A DNA stretch of 64,000 nt from Citrobacter youngae ATCC 29220 (GTDB lineage Bacteria > Pseudomonadota > Gammaproteobacteria > Enterobacterales > Enterobacteriaceae): positions 1,522,734 through 1,586,733 of the forward strand of contig NZ_GG730299.1 of NCBI RefSeq assembly GCF_000155975.1, written 5' to 3'. Of this stretch, positions 1 through 10,011 are shown piece after piece. Numbering within the stretch: the stretch's first letter is position 1; each line of letters opens with the position of its first letter. The notes beneath the pieces are model-generated. The model was given only the letters and a program-made list of their open reading frames with translations, had not been told where the DNA came from and made no database searches. The position numbers and the translations under genes are program-made.

Positions 1-283
1 CAATGCGCCGCAAAATAAAGAGTTTCTGAAAGAACTTGAAGATGCCAGCTCACGCGGCATAGTGGTGGTTAACCTTACGCAGTGTATGTCCGGCAAGGTG
101 AACATGGGCGGTTATGCGACGGGGAACGCGTTGGCGCATGCAGGCGTTATCGGCGGCGCGGATATGACGGTCGAAGCAACGCTCACTAAACTGCACTATT
201 TGCTAAGTCAGGGGCTGGACACGCAGAGCATTCGTGAAGCCATGTCGCAAAATCTGCGTGGCGAGCTTACGCCAGACGAATAA
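1..283 (+). CDS. ansA: L-asparaginase I, C-terminal part (cut by window edge)
   Basis: C-terminal end of cytoplasmic L-asparaginase I, which hydrolyses asparagine to aspartate and ammonia. The frame (codons from base 2) is open to the left edge, so the catalytic N-terminal part lies outside the window. The visible ~93 residues carry the family segment VNLTQCMSGKVNMGGYATG and end GELTPDE. The stop codon is 7 nt before the pncA start and overlaps its ribosome-binding site (TAAGGAG), so the two genes are probably one operon, as in E. coli. The identification rests on recalled near-identity to E. coli AnsA. Confidence 0.93.
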   Translation, partial: NAPQNKEFLKELEDASSRGIVVVNLTQCMSGKVNMGGYATGNALAHAGVIGGADMTVEATLTKLHYLLSQGLDTQSIREAMSQNLRGELTPDE

Positions 284-290
284 GGAGTCT

Positions 291-935
291 ATGCCCATGG
301 CCCGAGCCTTACTGTTGGTCGATTTACAAAATGACTTTTGTGCCGGTGGCGCCCTCGCCGTCCCGCAAGGCGACAGCACCATCGATATTGCCAACCGGCT
401 GATCGACTGGTGCGCCTCGCGCGGCGACACCGTCGTCGCCAGCCTGGACTGGCATCCGGCTAATCATGGCAGTTTTGCCAGCCAGCACCAGGTTGAACCT
501 TACAGTCAGGGGCAACTGGACGGCCTGGCGCAGACGTTCTGGCCCGATCATTGCGTGCAAAACAGCGAAGGGGCCGCCCTGCATCCTCTGCTGAACCAGC
601 GAGCGATAACTCAAACGTTTACTAAAGGTGAAAACCCGCTGGTCGACAGCTATAGCGCGTTTTTTGATAACGGTCGTCGTCAGGCAACCGCGCTGAACGC
701 ATGGCTGCTGGAGCATCGCGTTGCCGAACTCATCATTATGGGGCTGGCGACCGATTATTGCGTAAAATTTACCGTGCTGGATGCGCTCGATCTTGGCTAC
801 ACCGTCAGCGTCATTACCGACGGCTGTCGTGGCGTCAATATTCACCCCCAGGACAGTGCAAACGCCTTTATGGAAATGGCGGCAGCGGGCGCGACTTTGT
901 ATACGCTGGATGACTGGCTGGAAACACAACCGTAA
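291..935 (+). CDS. pncA: Nicotinamidase
   Basis: Nicotinamidase of the isochorismatase-like fold. It deamidates nicotinamide to nicotinate in the cytoplasmic NAD salvage pathway, and in E. coli also activates pyrazinamide. It has 214 residues, against about 213 in E. coli. The catalytic triad of the family is visible: Asp in LLLVDLQNDF near residue 11, Lys in TKGENPLVDSYSAFF, and the nucleophilic Cys in LATDYCVKF. The ATG at 291 was chosen because TAAGGAG sits just upstream and the length then matches. A second ATG at 297 is possible. The longer open frame reaching back into ansA is not used. Confidence 0.95.
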   Translation: MPMARALLLVDLQNDFCAGGALAVPQGDSTIDIANRLIDWCASRGDTVVASLDWHPANHGSFASQHQVEPYSQGQLDGLAQTFWPDHCVQNSEGAALHPLLNQRAITQTFTKGENPLVDSYSAFFDNGRRQATALNAWLLEHRVAELIIMGLATDYCVKFTVLDALDLGYTVSVITDGCRGVNIHPQDSANAFMEMAAAGATLYTLDDWLETQP

Positions 936-939
936 GCGA

Positions 940-965
940 CGCCGACAGGATCATTCTTGTCGGCG
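940..965. terminator. Hairpin between convergent pncA and ydjE
   Basis: An 8-bp perfect stem, CGCCGACA paired with TGTCGGCG, lies in the 37-bp gap between the convergent genes. There is no long T run on either side, so it may act as a weak bidirectional terminator or as a 3' end stabiliser. Confidence 0.5.
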
Positions 966-972
966 CATTATT

Positions 973-2331
973 TCAGGCCAGGGTTGAAATCTCTTCCAGC
1001 GAAACTTTGCGCGTTTCGATGCCAAAACATAGCAGAATCAGCGCGCAGAGCACCAGCATAACGCCCAGCACGATAAAGACAGTGGTCGAGCCGTAGCGTG
1101 TCAACAGAATAGCGACGCCATAAGGCGTAAATACCGCGACAATCCTGCCCACCGCATTCACGAAACCCGATCCACGCAATCTAAGATGTGTTGGCCACAA
1201 TTCCGGGACATACACCGCGGAGGCAAAGCAAACATACATATACAGAAAAAAGATCATCACCAGGCCGTAGCTCAAAATAGCCCACTCTTCGGTTTGAATC
1301 GAATAGAAATACCCGAGCAGCGCGATAATAACGAGTAAGAATGAACCAAACAGCCTCCGTGGAAAACGATCGATAACCATCGCGGCAATAAATATTCCAA
1401 CGGGCGCGCCAATCATAATTATCGCAGTCATAAAGATGGATTTCGTCACATCGATTCCCGAATTAACAAAAATCGTTGGGATCCATACCGTTATGGTATA
1501 GAGCGAAATGTTCATCGCAATAAGCACCGTGATCGCCACCAGCGTACAGCGCAACATCTGCCCCTTGAACAATAACCAAAATGAACCACTTTCCACGCCT
1601 GATTTCATCGTCAGGCAATCGCTGTGACAGGAAGGTAAGATGATTTTTTTCTCTTTTTCAATTTGCGACTCCACCTGTACCAGATGTTTTTCGGCTTCGC
1701 TTCTCTGCCCCTTACCAGCCAGCCAACGAGGAGATTCGATAAAGTACTTTCCGGACAGATACCAGGCCAACAGCATTGTCGCCCCACCAAGCAGAAACAT
1801 CATCCGCCAGCTTAAACAGGCAATGACGACGACGCCAACTGCCGCTGATAACATGGGCGACCAGTTACCAACAAATGACAGACGGGCAGACCATTTTCCA
1901 CGTACAGTAGGCGGGATAAATTCGGTAAATGAGGCATAGCCCACCATAATCAGCGCCCCCATTCCGATCCCCATCAGGCAACGGAAAAAAATCAGCCAGT
2001 ACATGTTGGGCACAAACGTTGCCGCGCAAGCAGAAACCCCGACGATCAGCAAATTGATGCGGAATGCCTTACGTCGGCCAAGATAATCGCCAATAAACCC
2101 CCCGCTTAGCGAACCAACAAAGTAGCCAAACATCAGCGCTGAGGTAAATGCTGCGTTGAGATAATTATTAGACCAACCGGTACTGACTAATTTCGCCAAT
2201 ACCACATTTCCGGAATAACTGAGAAAACCGGTGACTAATAAACTAAAACTAATAATGCCGAAAATACGAAAATGAAATCGCGATAAAGGTAAGCGATCTA
2301 ATCTTGCACCGATAGGGTCACATTGTTCCAT
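973..2331 (-). CDS. ydjE: MFS transporter YdjE
   Basis: Inner-membrane major facilitator of the sugar porter type, 452 residues as in E. coli YdjE, with about 12 hydrophobic segments. The family signatures are seen: GDYLGRRKAF in the loop after TM2, and a second GRR-type loop (IDRFPRRLFG) in the C-terminal half. The substrate is not known. Its place at the end of the ydj cluster and its strong resemblance to YdjK here suggest a sugar or sugar acid. It is the last gene of a minus-strand series whose other members encode sugar catabolic enzymes, and is separated from ydjF by 140 nt. Confidence 0.9.
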   Translation of the reverse strand: MEQCDPIGARLDRLPLSRFHFRIFGIISFSLLVTGFLSYSGNVVLAKLVSTGWSNNYLNAAFTSALMFGYFVGSLSGGFIGDYLGRRKAFRINLLIVGVSACAATFVPNMYWLIFFRCLMGIGMGALIMVGYASFTEFIPPTVRGKWSARLSFVGNWSPMLSAAVGVVVIACLSWRMMFLLGGATMLLAWYLSGKYFIESPRWLAGKGQRSEAEKHLVQVESQIEKEKKIILPSCHSDCLTMKSGVESGSFWLLFKGQMLRCTLVAITVLIAMNISLYTITVWIPTIFVNSGIDVTKSIFMTAIIMIGAPVGIFIAAMVIDRFPRRLFGSFLLVIIALLGYFYSIQTEEWAILSYGLVMIFFLYMYVCFASAVYVPELWPTHLRLRGSGFVNAVGRIVAVFTPYGVAILLTRYGSTTVFIVLGVMLVLCALILLCFGIETRKVSLEEISTLA

Positions 2332-2471
2332 CTGGATGCCTCAAATTCAGCTAAATAGAAAGTATGGCGATCGCGGCAGAAATTATTTTGCCGCGCCATC
2401 CATCATCATTATATTTTTATGGCATTTTCCAGGTGCAAACTAAAATAACATCGACACAAGCGATGTTAAAA

Positions 2472-3230
2472 TTAATAAACGAGTTGAATATTATTCTGTT
2501 TGCAAAATGCAATCCACTCTGCACCCGGTGCCTTATTGGTTATAAGGTAGTTAATATGGCTAAAGTCCACCAACTGGACAAAAGCTTTACGATCAAACTT
2601 TGAGTGATCGACCAGCAGCGCCACCTCAGTCGCCTGGCGGATCATGGTTTTTTTGATTTCCGCTTCTGCTTCGTTAGAGTCAAGCGCCCCACTTTGCATA
2701 TCCAGGCCTTTGCAGCTCATCACCATAATATCAACATGATAGCGACTGATGATCTCCTTGGTGATCCTCCCCTGCAACGACAGCGTATTCTTATTCAGCT
2801 CGCCGCCGGTAGAAACGACGTTAATTTCCGACTGCGCCAGTTCATGAAATGCTTCAGCCGAGTTGGTTAGCAGCGTCAGATCGTTTCTTTCCTTCAACAG
2901 CTTTAATAATTCCATCGCCGTACTGCTCGAGTCAGCGGCCATTGTGGTCTTATTTTTAATAAATGGTAATGCGTTACGGGCAATGATCTGCTTCTCTTCA
3001 AAGAATGACTTTGCTCGCTTATAAAAATGAATATTGTCAGATAACGCAGTGGTATTTAGTACCGCACCGCCATAGGTTCTGGTCAAAAAACCTTCGTCTT
3101 CCAGCTTTTCCAGATCGCGGCGAATAGTTTCTTCAGTGACCTGAAAAATTGTACTTAAATTAGATACCGCCACTTTCTTATCATTAGCCACCATTTGCTT
3201 AATGGCCTGAATCCTGTCTTTTGCCGCCAC
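2472..3230 (-). CDS. ydjF: DeoR-family transcriptional regulator YdjF
   Basis: DeoR-type repressor, 252 residues. It has an N-terminal winged helix-turn-helix (TVEETIRRDLEKLEDEGFLTR type, residues ~20-60) and a C-terminal sugar-phosphate sensing domain with the usual GGELN and NEAEAEIKK stretches. The GTG at 3230 is preferred over the upstream start because an AGAGGTG ribosome-binding site precedes it and the length then equals E. coli YdjF. It lies at the promoter-distal side of ydjG and probably controls the ydj cluster in response to a phosphorylated intermediate, which is inference. Confidence 0.88.
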   Translation of the reverse strand: MAAKDRIQAIKQMVANDKKVAVSNLSTIFQVTEETIRRDLEKLEDEGFLTRTYGGAVLNTTALSDNIHFYKRAKSFFEEKQIIARNALPFIKNKTTMAADSSSTAMELLKLLKERNDLTLLTNSAEAFHELAQSEINVVSTGGELNKNTLSLQGRITKEIISRYHVDIMVMSCKGLDMQSGALDSNEAEAEIKKTMIRQATEVALLVDHSKFDRKAFVQLVDFSHINYLITNKAPGAEWIAFCKQNNIQLVY

Positions 3231-3365
3231 GATGACACCTCTGTTTCCTGCAAAGTAATAATAAGTCTCTAGTATCTCACAGGCTATGTTTATTTTCAAA
3301 AGAACATGTCTGAATCACAGATTTAACACTCTTTTACACAGAAACAGAGGTCCATGCCAGCTGGA

Positions 3366-4349
3366 TTATTTTATATCCAACGCTTCTGCCATGCGTCTCA
3401 TCAATGATGAATCGTCATCAGTCAGGGCTATGGTCAGCGCCTCGACATTTTCACGAACCTGTTCAGGCGCGGTAGCCCCGCTCAGTAAGGTGATTAAATC
3501 GCTTTGCTTTAAAATCCACGCCAGCGCCAGCGCGGGGATCGTGCAACTGTACTTTTCGCACAATGGCCGCCATTGCTCGAGCATATCAATCACCCGTAGC
3601 ATATTTTCCCGCTGAAACCAGACTTTGTTGGCCCGCGCGCCGCCAGGGATATAATCCCGAGCGATAGTTCCGGTCAACAGCCCCTGCTCAAGCGGTGAAT
3701 AGACCTGCACGATGATGCCATTTTGCTGGCATAGCGGCAGCAGTTCAGCTTCCAGCGCCCGGTCAAGGATGCTGTACTTGGCCTGGATGATATCCAGCTC
3801 ACCGTGTTTGAGATACTCCCTGATATGCCCGGCATCGACGTTCGCCGCACCAATCGAACGGATTTTCCCCTCTCTCTTCAGTGCGTTTAGCGTATCGACG
3901 GTTTCCGCAATCGGCGTAAAACAGGGTTCGACCGACTGCCAGTGGGTCATATAAATATCAATGCTATCGATGCCCAGTCTTTGCAGACTGGCATCCACCT
4001 CTTCGCGAATCGACTCAGGGGTGAGGTTTTTATACAGTTGGCGATCGCCCACTTTGTTAAACAGGCTGCCTGTCCGCTCCCAGACGATGCCGCATTTGGT
4101 TTCGACCACGATCTCGCTGCGCGGCAGCTTTTTCAGCGCCTGCCCGACAATCACTTCGCTGTTGCCAAAGTTGTATCCCGGCGCGGTATCAATCAGATTA
4201 ATACCGCAGCGGTGCGCCTCAACAATGGTATCGATACAAACCTGCAAATCGAGATCGCCGTTCCATGCCGGGCCGCCGCCAATGGCCCATGTACCTAATC
4301 CCATACGGGAAAGCGTAATATCCGTACTGCCTAAAGGAATCATTTTCAT
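3366..4349 (-). CDS. ydjG: Aldo-keto reductase YdjG
   Basis: Cytosolic NAD(P)H-dependent aldo-keto reductase, 327 residues. E. coli YdjG was reported to reduce methylglyoxal with NADH; the true substrate in the ydj pathway is unclear. The AKR catalytic residues are visible: Asp in NLIDTAPGYNFGNSE, Tyr in APGYNFG, Lys in VETKCG, and His in MTHWQSVEP. The start follows the ydjH stop by 9 nt, so the two are co-transcribed. The family position suggests reduction of an aldehyde or keto-sugar released by the aldolase YdjI. Confidence 0.9.
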   Translation of the reverse strand: MKMIPLGSTDITLSRMGLGTWAIGGGPAWNGDLDLQVCIDTIVEAHRCGINLIDTAPGYNFGNSEVIVGQALKKLPRSEIVVETKCGIVWERTGSLFNKVGDRQLYKNLTPESIREEVDASLQRLGIDSIDIYMTHWQSVEPCFTPIAETVDTLNALKREGKIRSIGAANVDAGHIREYLKHGELDIIQAKYSILDRALEAELLPLCQQNGIIVQVYSPLEQGLLTGTIARDYIPGGARANKVWFQRENMLRVIDMLEQWRPLCEKYSCTIPALALAWILKQSDLITLLSGATAPEQVRENVEALTIALTDDDSSLMRRMAEALDIK

Positions 4350-4358
4350 CTGCCGCTA

Positions 4359-5306
4359 TTACCCTTCGTATTCATCGAGAAGTTGTTCAACCAGCTTTCT
4401 GTTTTTCACGCCCGTTGTAGCGCCCACGCTCAGTACCGATATCGCCGCCGTTGCGTTAGCAAACAGCGCGCAGTCGCGAAGTGGTTTGCCTTCAAGCAGC
4501 GCGGAGATAAACCCTGAAGCAAAATTATCCCCCGCGCCAATGGTGTCGAGAGCGGTAATCCCCGACACCGCCGGGACCTCCATTTTCATATCGGTTCGCT
4601 TGATAAAGCAGCCTCTTTTACCGGTCTTAATCACTACCGTCTTCACGCCACAGTTCAGGAAACTGTCGGCAATTTCATCCAGCGTCTCCTTCCCGGTGAG
4701 CAGTTTTGCCTCTTCAAAGTTGGGAAACAGATAATCCACGTAGCCCAGCGCTTCACGGATGTCGTCCAGCGTTTCATTCAGCCGCGGCTTAATCATGTCG
4801 GCGCAGATAATTAACTGCTGTGCTTTTGCCTGCGTGAAAATGGCCGTTAACGCCTCACCATCGAGCAGCGGGCTATTAAAAATGCTCGCCAGCGACAGCA
4901 GCTTTGCCTGCGAGAAGCGCTCAAAATCAACATCGTTGATATTCAGTTTCCACAGGCTGCCGTTGCGGTTGGTGACAAAGGTGCGTTCGCCATCGGCTGT
5001 GACTAAACCCACGTTAATAGAAGTATCAATATCGGCATCCTGTTTCAGGCTCTGAATATCAATATTCTCCCGACGACAATGGTCGACAATAAAATGTCCC
5101 GCAGCATCGTCACCTACCCGACTCATTAACGCAGTACGATGTCCGAGACGAGAAATAATCGTCGCTTCATTAATCGCGTCGCCTCCCGTCGTCATCGCAA
5201 TACGTTCTAAAGGATAAGAATCTACATCAAAGATATTTTTACTTACTGGCTGCAAGGGAATATCAACAATAGCCGCCCCGATACAAATAACCTCGATATT
5301 ATCCAT
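4359..5306 (-). CDS. ydjH: PfkB-family sugar kinase YdjH
   Basis: Ribokinase/PfkB-type ATP-dependent sugar kinase, 315 residues. The N-terminal glycines of the substrate site (MTTGGDAINEA) and the C-terminal PfkB signature with the catalytic Asp (DTIGAGDNFASGF) are intact. The start at 5306 (ATG GAT AAT) follows the ydjI stop by 4 nt and gives the E. coli length; the longer frame upstream overlaps ydjI and lacks support. Within the cluster it would phosphorylate the sugar or sugar acid before YdjI cleaves it, in line with published work linking the E. coli ydj genes to long-chain carbohydrates. Confidence 0.9.
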   Translation of the reverse strand: MDNIEVICIGAAIVDIPLQPVSKNIFDVDSYPLERIAMTTGGDAINEATIISRLGHRTALMSRVGDDAAGHFIVDHCRRENIDIQSLKQDADIDTSINVGLVTADGERTFVTNRNGSLWKLNINDVDFERFSQAKLLSLASIFNSPLLDGEALTAIFTQAKAQQLIICADMIKPRLNETLDDIREALGYVDYLFPNFEEAKLLTGKETLDEIADSFLNCGVKTVVIKTGKRGCFIKRTDMKMEVPAVSGITALDTIGAGDNFASGFISALLEGKPLRDCALFANATAAISVLSVGATTGVKNRKLVEQLLDEYEG

Positions 5307-5310
5307 ATTG

Positions 5311-6171
<861 letters not shown>

Positions 6172-7215
6172 TTAATGGTTAACTTTAATAACGCCTTTGA
6201 TAATCTCGCGTTTGTTATTGACGGACTCGTCAAACGCGCGCTGAACATCTTCATAATCATAAATATGCGTCACCATCGACTTGACATCGAAACGCCCGGA
6301 AGAAATGGCTTCAATGGTGACCGGATAGCGGTTGGCGTAGCGGAAAACGGTCTGAATGGAGACTTCACGGTTAATTTTGAGGAAATTTATCGCCGAATCA
6401 CCGGGAACCGTACCAACGATCATGATTTTCCCGCCGCGCATCACCAGATACGGTGCCTGCTTCACGGTGATGGCCGAACCGGCCGTTTCGAAAACGATAT
6501 CCGCCCCCATATCGCCGGAAAACTGCTGGCAGCGGGCGACCGTGTCCTCTTTCGCCCCGTTGATAACGGTCGTCGCGCCAAGCTGTGCGGCCATCGCCAG
6601 ACGCTTTTCCAGGACATCAACAACGGCGATGTCGGTTGCCCCCAAACATTTACAGGCTTGCAGAGTCATTAAACCAATACAGCCGGCACCCAGAATGACG
6701 ATTTTCTTGCCCGGCTTCACGTCAGCCAGCATTGCGGCATGCATCCCTACCGCCGCAGGCTCTACCAGTGCGCCCTCCATGGTGTCCATGTTATCGGGCA
6801 GCTTGTAAGTGAAGCTCTCCGGATGGCACAGATAATGGGTTAGCGCGCCGCGATAATTAGGCTGCGTGGCCATAAAGTCGACATCAGGGCAGATGTTGTA
6901 TTTCCCCTCCAGACAGTAGCGGCAGTGACCGCACGGCACGCCAGGTTCAATGTTCACCCGGTCGCCCGGTTTAAATTTACTGACGCGACTACCTACGGCC
7001 ACCACCGTACCGGCGCATTCATGCCCCAAACCAATTTCCTGATTTGGATCTTTCGGCGGAATAAAGGGACCCGATTCAAAACCGTGAACATCTGAACCAC
7101 AAATACCAACGTATTCAACTTTAATTAACACTTCATGCTCTTTGGGTACCGGAATATCAGCGGCAATAATTTTCATCGTGCCCGGCGTTTTTAATATCGC
7201 TTTTGAATTTTTCAT
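6172..7215 (-). CDS. ydjJ: Zinc-dependent alcohol/polyol dehydrogenase YdjJ
   Basis: Medium-chain zinc dehydrogenase of the sorbitol/threonine dehydrogenase type, 347 residues. Catalytic zinc residues are seen in GICGSDVHGFE and GLGHECAG. The structural zinc cysteines are in CGHCRYCLEGKYNIC, and the nucleotide-binding glycines are in LGAGCIGLM. The ATG at 7215 (MKNSK) is taken instead of the ATG-less extension upstream because it gives the E. coli length. Its role in the ydj pathway is presumably oxidation of a hydroxyl group using NAD(P), with the substrate unknown. Confidence 0.9.
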   Translation of the reverse strand: MKNSKAILKTPGTMKIIAADIPVPKEHEVLIKVEYVGICGSDVHGFESGPFIPPKDPNQEIGLGHECAGTVVAVGSRVSKFKPGDRVNIEPGVPCGHCRYCLEGKYNICPDVDFMATQPNYRGALTHYLCHPESFTYKLPDNMDTMEGALVEPAAVGMHAAMLADVKPGKKIVILGAGCIGLMTLQACKCLGATDIAVVDVLEKRLAMAAQLGATTVINGAKEDTVARCQQFSGDMGADIVFETAGSAITVKQAPYLVMRGGKIMIVGTVPGDSAINFLKINREVSIQTVFRYANRYPVTIEAISSGRFDVKSMVTHIYDYEDVQRAFDESVNNKREIIKGVIKVNH

Positions 7216-7232
7216 TTTATTTCCCGTCAATA

Positions 7233-8612
7233 TTATTTGCTGGTAACGGCATCAATACCGAGACTTTCGACAGAGACGCCTTTGGTTTCAATTCCGATGG
7301 TAGCAATGGCGACAGCAACAATGATGGAGACCGCACCCAGCAGTACAAATACTCCCGTGACACCGTAACCGTTGAGCAATACCGCCACCGCATAAGGCGC
7401 GGCGATACCGCTGATACGCCCTACCGCGTTAGCAAGCCCAGAACCGCGAAGCTTCGCTTCGGTTGGCCATATTTCCGGGACATATACCGCAGAGGCATAA
7501 CAAACATACATATAGACAAAGGTAATCAGGAAGAAACCAATTAAAGTGATTAGCAGCATGCTGGTTTGCAGTGAATAGATATATCCCAGCGCGGCGATTA
7601 ATACTAATAGCCCTACACCCATGGTCTTTCTGGGTATTTTATCCATCACCAGCATGGCGATAAAAATCCCAAACGGCGCACCGAACATGCTCATGGTATT
7701 TAAGACAATCGAGTCTTTCAGGTTAATCCCCTGAGTCATAAATATTGTCGGTAACCAGTTTATTAAGGTGTACTGCACAACGTTCATGGCAATCAGAACA
7801 AAGGACCCCAAAATAACCCGCTTCAGCAATACCCCCGTTAATAAGGCGGAGTACGGAACTGAACGCGGTTGTTTGCCATCATCGTCCATGACTACCGGCG
7901 GCAGTGGCTTACCTGTTTGCTGAATGACACCTTCTTCAATGGCCCGCATCACCTGTTCAGCTTCCTGATAGCGTCCGCGAGACTCCAGCCAGCGAGGCGA
8001 TTCGGGGAAACTGCGCCAGGCAATAACAGTTGCAATAAGCGACAGCACTGCCGGAATCAACAACTGTACGCGCCAGTTCCATTCCGTACCGATCAGTGGC
8101 GTTAACCCCATCGCAATCAGTGAACAGAGCGGATAGGACCAGTTACCAATAAACGAGACCCGACTGGACCAGGTACCACGATTTCTACCTGGCATATATT
8201 CGGTGAACCCGGCAAATAAGGTCACCAACAACGCACCTAAGCCAACCCCCATAACAAAACGGCAAGCGATCAGGAAGGTCATATTGGGTGAAAATGCGCC
8301 AACCACCATGGAGATAATATGAATCGCTTCATACAGGATAAACGCGTTTTTCCGCCCGGTTTTATCACCGATAATTCCACCGCCGAGGGCACCAAGAAAC
8401 ATTCCCGCCGTCGTAATGGCGGAAAACGTCGCGGTTGTAGAATTATCGGTCCAACCAAGTTCTTTTAACTGCGCGAGAATTAAGCCGCCAACTGCATTAC
8501 TCCAACAAACCAGTAATCCGAAGGCGACCATAGCGAACATTGACGTATGCCAGCGGCAGTCAGGAAGCCTGTCCAGCCTGGCGCCGCAGTGCGGTTTTGC
8601 AATCTGTTCCAT
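7233..8612 (-). CDS. ydjK: MFS transporter YdjK
   Basis: Inner-membrane sugar-porter-type MFS protein, 459 residues, the length of E. coli YdjK. It has about 12 hydrophobic segments, the GDKTGRKNAF loop after TM2, and a large central loop (residues ~220-255). It is a clear paralogue of YdjE: both share the GARLDRLP N-terminus and the GSGxxNAVGRI segment late in the protein. It lies between two zinc dehydrogenase genes and is probably the main importer of the ydj substrate. The substrate itself cannot be read from the sequence. Confidence 0.9.
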   Translation of the reverse strand: MEQIAKPHCGARLDRLPDCRWHTSMFAMVAFGLLVCWSNAVGGLILAQLKELGWTDNSTTATFSAITTAGMFLGALGGGIIGDKTGRKNAFILYEAIHIISMVVGAFSPNMTFLIACRFVMGVGLGALLVTLFAGFTEYMPGRNRGTWSSRVSFIGNWSYPLCSLIAMGLTPLIGTEWNWRVQLLIPAVLSLIATVIAWRSFPESPRWLESRGRYQEAEQVMRAIEEGVIQQTGKPLPPVVMDDDGKQPRSVPYSALLTGVLLKRVILGSFVLIAMNVVQYTLINWLPTIFMTQGINLKDSIVLNTMSMFGAPFGIFIAMLVMDKIPRKTMGVGLLVLIAALGYIYSLQTSMLLITLIGFFLITFVYMYVCYASAVYVPEIWPTEAKLRGSGLANAVGRISGIAAPYAVAVLLNGYGVTGVFVLLGAVSIIVAVAIATIGIETKGVSVESLGIDAVTSK

Positions 8613-8638
8613 GCAATAACGTCCCTTTAATAAACATG

Positions 8639-9715
8639 TTATTCATCAAAGTCGTAAGTCATGATGACTTTAATCGCGGTTTTATCGACCATGGCGTCAA
8701 AACCGTTGCGCCATTGCGACAGGCCAATACGGTGGGTGATCATCGGTTTGACTTTAATTGCCCCGCTGGCCAGCAGACGAATGGCGTTACGCCAGGAGGT
8801 GGAGTCGTAGGCCATATGACCAATAATGCTTTTGTTCCACGCGGTAATATCGTTAATAGAGAAGTCGAGAGGTTTGAAACCCATGCCCACGCGAACCACT
8901 TCCCCGTTGGGGCGCAGCATTTCAATAGCTTGCTTCAGGGCAATATTGGCGCCGGAACATTCGATAACTAATCCCAGATTGTCTTTACCGCAGATTTCCT
9001 GGCAACGCGCGACCACATCTTCGGTCGAACCGTTAACGACCGCTGTCGCCCCCAGTTCTTTGGCGATAGGGAAGCGTACCGCGACATCCTCTTCCAGCCC
9101 GACCATGACGATATTCACAGCTCCCATGATGCGCGCCATTTGCACAGAAAAGAGCCCTAATGGACCCGTACCGAAAACCACAACGTCCTGACCCGGAAGA
9201 AATTTGGATTGTTGAGCGATAGATTTGTAGGCATTACAGATAGGATCCAGCACCGCAGCTTCTTCATAATCAACGCCCTGCGGGATTTCCCACAGCGCAT
9301 GGCGGTGAATTTTGAGGATTTCTCCCGGCACCAGGCAATATTTCGAAAATCCGCCGCCCCAGGTATTGTTATCCAGTCCTAAATTCACTTTTTCTGTACA
9401 ACACAGAAAATCACCTTGTTCGCAGGCCGGGCAGACGCCACAAACGTGTCCGCTGTTGTCAGAAACCACTCGCTGACCAACTTTCCAGTCCTTCACCTTG
9501 TCGCCAACCTGTACAATTCGACCGGCAAATTCGTGCCCGCGAATCGAATTAAACTGGTCGGATCCACTGTCGACATTGTAGTGCTTCATATCCGCGCCGC
9601 AGATAGCAGCCGCTTTGATTTCAATCACTACGTCATCCGGGCCGCATACCGGTTCCGGCACATCAATCATCTTGTAGCCACCAAAGGCCTTGCCAAATCT
9701 TGCCAGTGCTTTCAT
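8639..9715 (-). CDS. ydjL: Zinc-dependent dehydrogenase YdjL
   Basis: Second medium-chain zinc dehydrogenase of the cluster, 358 residues. It has catalytic zinc residues in AAICGADMKHY and IRGHEFAG, structural zinc cysteines in CGVCPACEQGDFLCC, and the Rossmann glycines in FGTGPLGLFS. The ATG at 9715 follows an AAAGGA ribosome-binding site and gives the E. coli length; the open frame continues another 24 codons without such a site. It is the first gene of the minus-strand ydj series, so the cluster promoter should lie in the 296-bp gap toward the chitinase gene. Confidence 0.9.
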   Translation of the reverse strand: MKALARFGKAFGGYKMIDVPEPVCGPDDVVIEIKAAAICGADMKHYNVDSGSDQFNSIRGHEFAGRIVQVGDKVKDWKVGQRVVSDNSGHVCGVCPACEQGDFLCCTEKVNLGLDNNTWGGGFSKYCLVPGEILKIHRHALWEIPQGVDYEEAAVLDPICNAYKSIAQQSKFLPGQDVVVFGTGPLGLFSVQMARIMGAVNIVMVGLEEDVAVRFPIAKELGATAVVNGSTEDVVARCQEICGKDNLGLVIECSGANIALKQAIEMLRPNGEVVRVGMGFKPLDFSINDITAWNKSIIGHMAYDSTSWRNAIRLLASGAIKVKPMITHRIGLSQWRNGFDAMVDKTAIKVIMTYDFDE

Positions 9716-10011
9716 TGAATTTTCCTTTGTGTTTAGTTTTGCATCAGTGGTCATCATACTTATCCATATATTTTTTGAGGTCAACACAAAATCTTTAAAA
9801 CACAGACTATGATCTGCACTTCACAACTTGGATCACAAATATGTGCAAAGATGCAATGAAGCACAAAGAAACGTGGAAGCCGCTTCGCCTGTACGCCGTG
9901 AACCCCTTCGCATTTTTCCTGTAATGAAACTGTTAACCTGCAAGAGCTGTTTTTTTCGCCACGCCATTTCCGTGGCGTGTTTGCTTGTTTAAATGTCAAA
10001 GAGGAACACCG

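Noticed and set aside
2364-2603. 79-codon plus-strand frame between ydjE and ydjF
   Set aside because: It overlaps the end of ydjF in antisense, has no start signal, and its translation shows no conserved feature.
9781-9860. CRP site upstream of ydjL
   Set aside because: Two TGTGA half-sites lie in direct orientation, but no proper inverted TCACA partner is at the right spacing, so it was not listed.
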